From: Pseudomonadota bacterium
Lineage (GTDB): Bacteria > Pseudomonadota > Alphaproteobacteria > Rhizobiales > Xanthobacteraceae
Length of the DNA stretch: 7,845 nucleotides
Reading direction: 5' to 3'
NCBI GenBank assembly: GCA_021779635.1
Contig: JAJYAH010000306.1
Span: 1-7,845, forward strand
Part shown: piece after piece, positions 6,833 to 7,845 of the stretch
Layout of the letters: each line of letters opens with the position of its first letter
How positions within the stretch are numbered: the stretch's first letter is position 1
Position numbers and translations under genes: made by a program
The notes under the pieces: model-generated
What the model was told of the DNA's origin: nothing
The model's database searches: none
Seen by the model: the letters and a program-made list of their open reading frames with translations, nothing else

Positions 6833-6839
6833 TGTGCCA
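6824..6839 (-). promoter_or_regulatory. Sigma-54 (RpoN) promoter, -24/-12 element
   Basis: The minus strand reads TGGCAC-AGGAT-TTGCT, which matches the RpoN consensus TGGCAC-N5-TTGCW with exact spacing and the invariant GG and GC pairs. It lies 23 nt after the M20 stop codon and points toward the permease genes. Transcription should start near 6813, giving an untranslated leader of about 210 nt. Enhancer-binding-protein sites would lie inside the M20 coding end; I saw no NtrC-like palindrome there by eye. The inference is that uptake responds to nitrogen limitation or another RpoN-linked signal. Confidence 0.65.
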
Positions 6840-6862
6840 TCGGCAGCGCGGCGAAGCCGGCC

Positions 6863-7845
6863 TCAATCCAGCGTCGCCAGCAATCCGGCCATCAGGCGGC
6901 CGCGCTCGGCGAGGCTGTCGATTTCGATGTGTTCGTTGAGCGTATGCGCATCGGCGCCCCGGACGCCGAGCCCGTCGAGCGTCGGGATACCCATGGCGCC
7001 GGTAAAATTGCCGTCGGAGCCGCCGCCGGCGCTGCCGTGCGGAAGCTCGACGCCCATCGCCTTTGCCACGCCGCGCGCCTTTTCATACAGCGCCATGGTT
7101 CCTGCGTCGGGCTCCCATACCGGCCGGGTGACGCCGCGCGTCACCTTGAACGTCACGTCGTTGACGGTTCCGGAGAGCGACAGCATCCGCTCGACGCCGC
7201 GATCAAGATCGGCCTGACGCTTCGCCATGCTCAGCGCTTCGCCCGAACAGGTGGTGGCGACGCAATTGACCCACTGGCCGCCATGCACGATGCCGACGCT
7301 GAAGGTGCAGTCCGCCGACGTCATCCCGTCGATCGCGATGATCTGGCGCGCCATCTCGCGAATAGCCGAGCGTCCCGCGGACAGTGTGGCGCCGGCATGG
7401 CTCGGTTTGCCCGTCGCTTCGAGGTTGAACCGGGCGATCGCATAGCGTCCGGTGACGACGCCATTGTCGGGCCGGCCCGGCTCCGGCACCAGCACGTATT
7501 TGTTGCGCGCGGCCTCCGCCTCGATGATGTCGCGCGTGGAGGGGGTTCCGACTTCCTCGTCCGGCGTGAACAGCACCGTGATCGGCAGCGGCGTCGCGAT
7601 CGAGGCGCGCCCCAACTGCCGGATCGCCTCCAGCGTCAGGTAGTTGCCGCCCTTCATATCGAAGATGCCGGGGCCGAAACATTTGTTGCCTTCGCGGCGC
7701 CACGCCAGTTTTTCCAGGGTGCCTACGGGGTGAACGGTGTCGAGGTGGCCCGCGATCAGAATGCCCGGCTCGCCCTGCTTCGGGTGCGGAAAGCGCGCGC
7801 GAATGCAGCCGCCGAACCCTTGCCGCCCGGCGATGCGTTCGATCG
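6863..7845 (-). CDS. M20 family metallopeptidase (carboxypeptidase G2 / ArgE-DapE type), 5'-truncated
   Basis: The gene enters from beyond the window edge: 326 complete codons are visible, and perhaps 45-70 N-terminal residues are missing by comparison with the family. Numbered from the first visible codon, the dinuclear zinc site reads AGHLDTVHP (31-39, metal His33 and Asp35), GPGIFDMKGG (57-66, bridging Asp62), FTPDEEVGT (92-100, general-base Glu96 and metal Glu97) and VPEPG (119-123, Glu121). Near the C-terminus come GSAGGGSDGN and GADAHTLNEH with a candidate last metal His. This pattern matches carboxypeptidase G2-like and glutamate carboxypeptidase-like M20 enzymes, which remove C-terminal residues such as glutamate from peptides or folates, more than the M20D type at 88-1260. 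No internal start need be invoked: the frame stays open to position 7845 and the conserved HLDT motif lies upstream of the first internal ATG (7657). It ends 23 nt before the sigma-54 element. Confidence 0.93.
   Translation of the reverse strand, partial: IERIAGRQGFGGCIRARFPHPKQGEPGILIAGHLDTVHPVGTLEKLAWRREGNKCFGPGIFDMKGGNYLTLEAIRQLGRASIATPLPITVLFTPDEEVGTPSTRDIIEAEAARNKYVLVPEPGRPDNGVVTGRYAIARFNLEATGKPSHAGATLSAGRSAIREMARQIIAIDGMTSADCTFSVGIVHGGQWVNCVATTCSGEALSMAKRQADLDRGVERMLSLSGTVNDVTFKVTRGVTRPVWEPDAGTMALYEKARGVAKAMGVELPHGSAGGGSDGNFTGAMGIPTLDGLGVRGADAHTLNEHIEIDSLAERGRLMAGLLATLD

Noticed and set aside
6840..6862. Terminator after the M20 gene
   Set aside because: Only a short CGGC/GCCG stem is visible, and it has no following T-run.
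1..7845. CRISPR arrays, tRNA/rRNA genes, insertion sequences, phage or plasmid functions
   Set aside because: I found no regularly spaced repeats, no cloverleaf-like segment, no transposase or integrase motif and no terminal inverted repeats of an IS; the palindromic repeats are the only repeat elements seen.

Overview
The window is high-GC alphaproteobacterial DNA, most like Bradyrhizobium, Rhodopseudomonas or another member of the Nitrobacteraceae. This rests on the codon use, the protein style, and two kinds of intergenic palindrome that I recall as common dispersed repeats in those genomes. No tools were run, so the taxon is an inference.

Every supported gene is on the minus strand, so transcription runs from high to low coordinates. 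In that order they are: a 5'-truncated M20 metallopeptidase of the carboxypeptidase G2/ArgE type (6863-7845); a 260-bp gap holding a near-perfect sigma-54 promoter and a possible leader ORF; two permeases of a dipeptide/oligopeptide ABC importer (DppB-like 5661-6602, DppC-like 4758-5648); a 138-bp gap filled by a palindromic repeat; a fused double ATPase, DppD-DppF in one chain (2973-4619); a 168-bp gap filled by a second palindromic repeat; an M81/MlrC-type metallopeptidase (1269-2804); an M20D amidohydrolase of the hippurate hydrolase/IAA-amino-acid hydrolase type (88-1260); and the first 31 codons of a gene that looks like an amidase-signature enzyme (1-95). The last three are packed tightly, with an 8-nt gap and then an 8-nt overlap.

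Together the genes read as a scavenging cluster. The ABC importer would bring in small peptides or N-acylated amino acids. The cytoplasmic hydrolases (M20 CPG2-type, M81, M20D, amidase) would release amino acids, acids or ammonia. A sigma-54 promoter immediately before the permeases would tie uptake to nitrogen status or another enhancer-binding-protein signal. No periplasmic substrate-binding protein is in the window, so one is expected upstream of position 7845, downstream of position 1, or elsewhere.

The window is mostly ordinary metabolic and transport DNA, and I see no new defence or mobile system. The most useful observations are the sigma-54 element, the placement of the same repeat arm 5-6 nt after two different stop codons, and the alternative folding of the repeat just upstream of the ATPase start.
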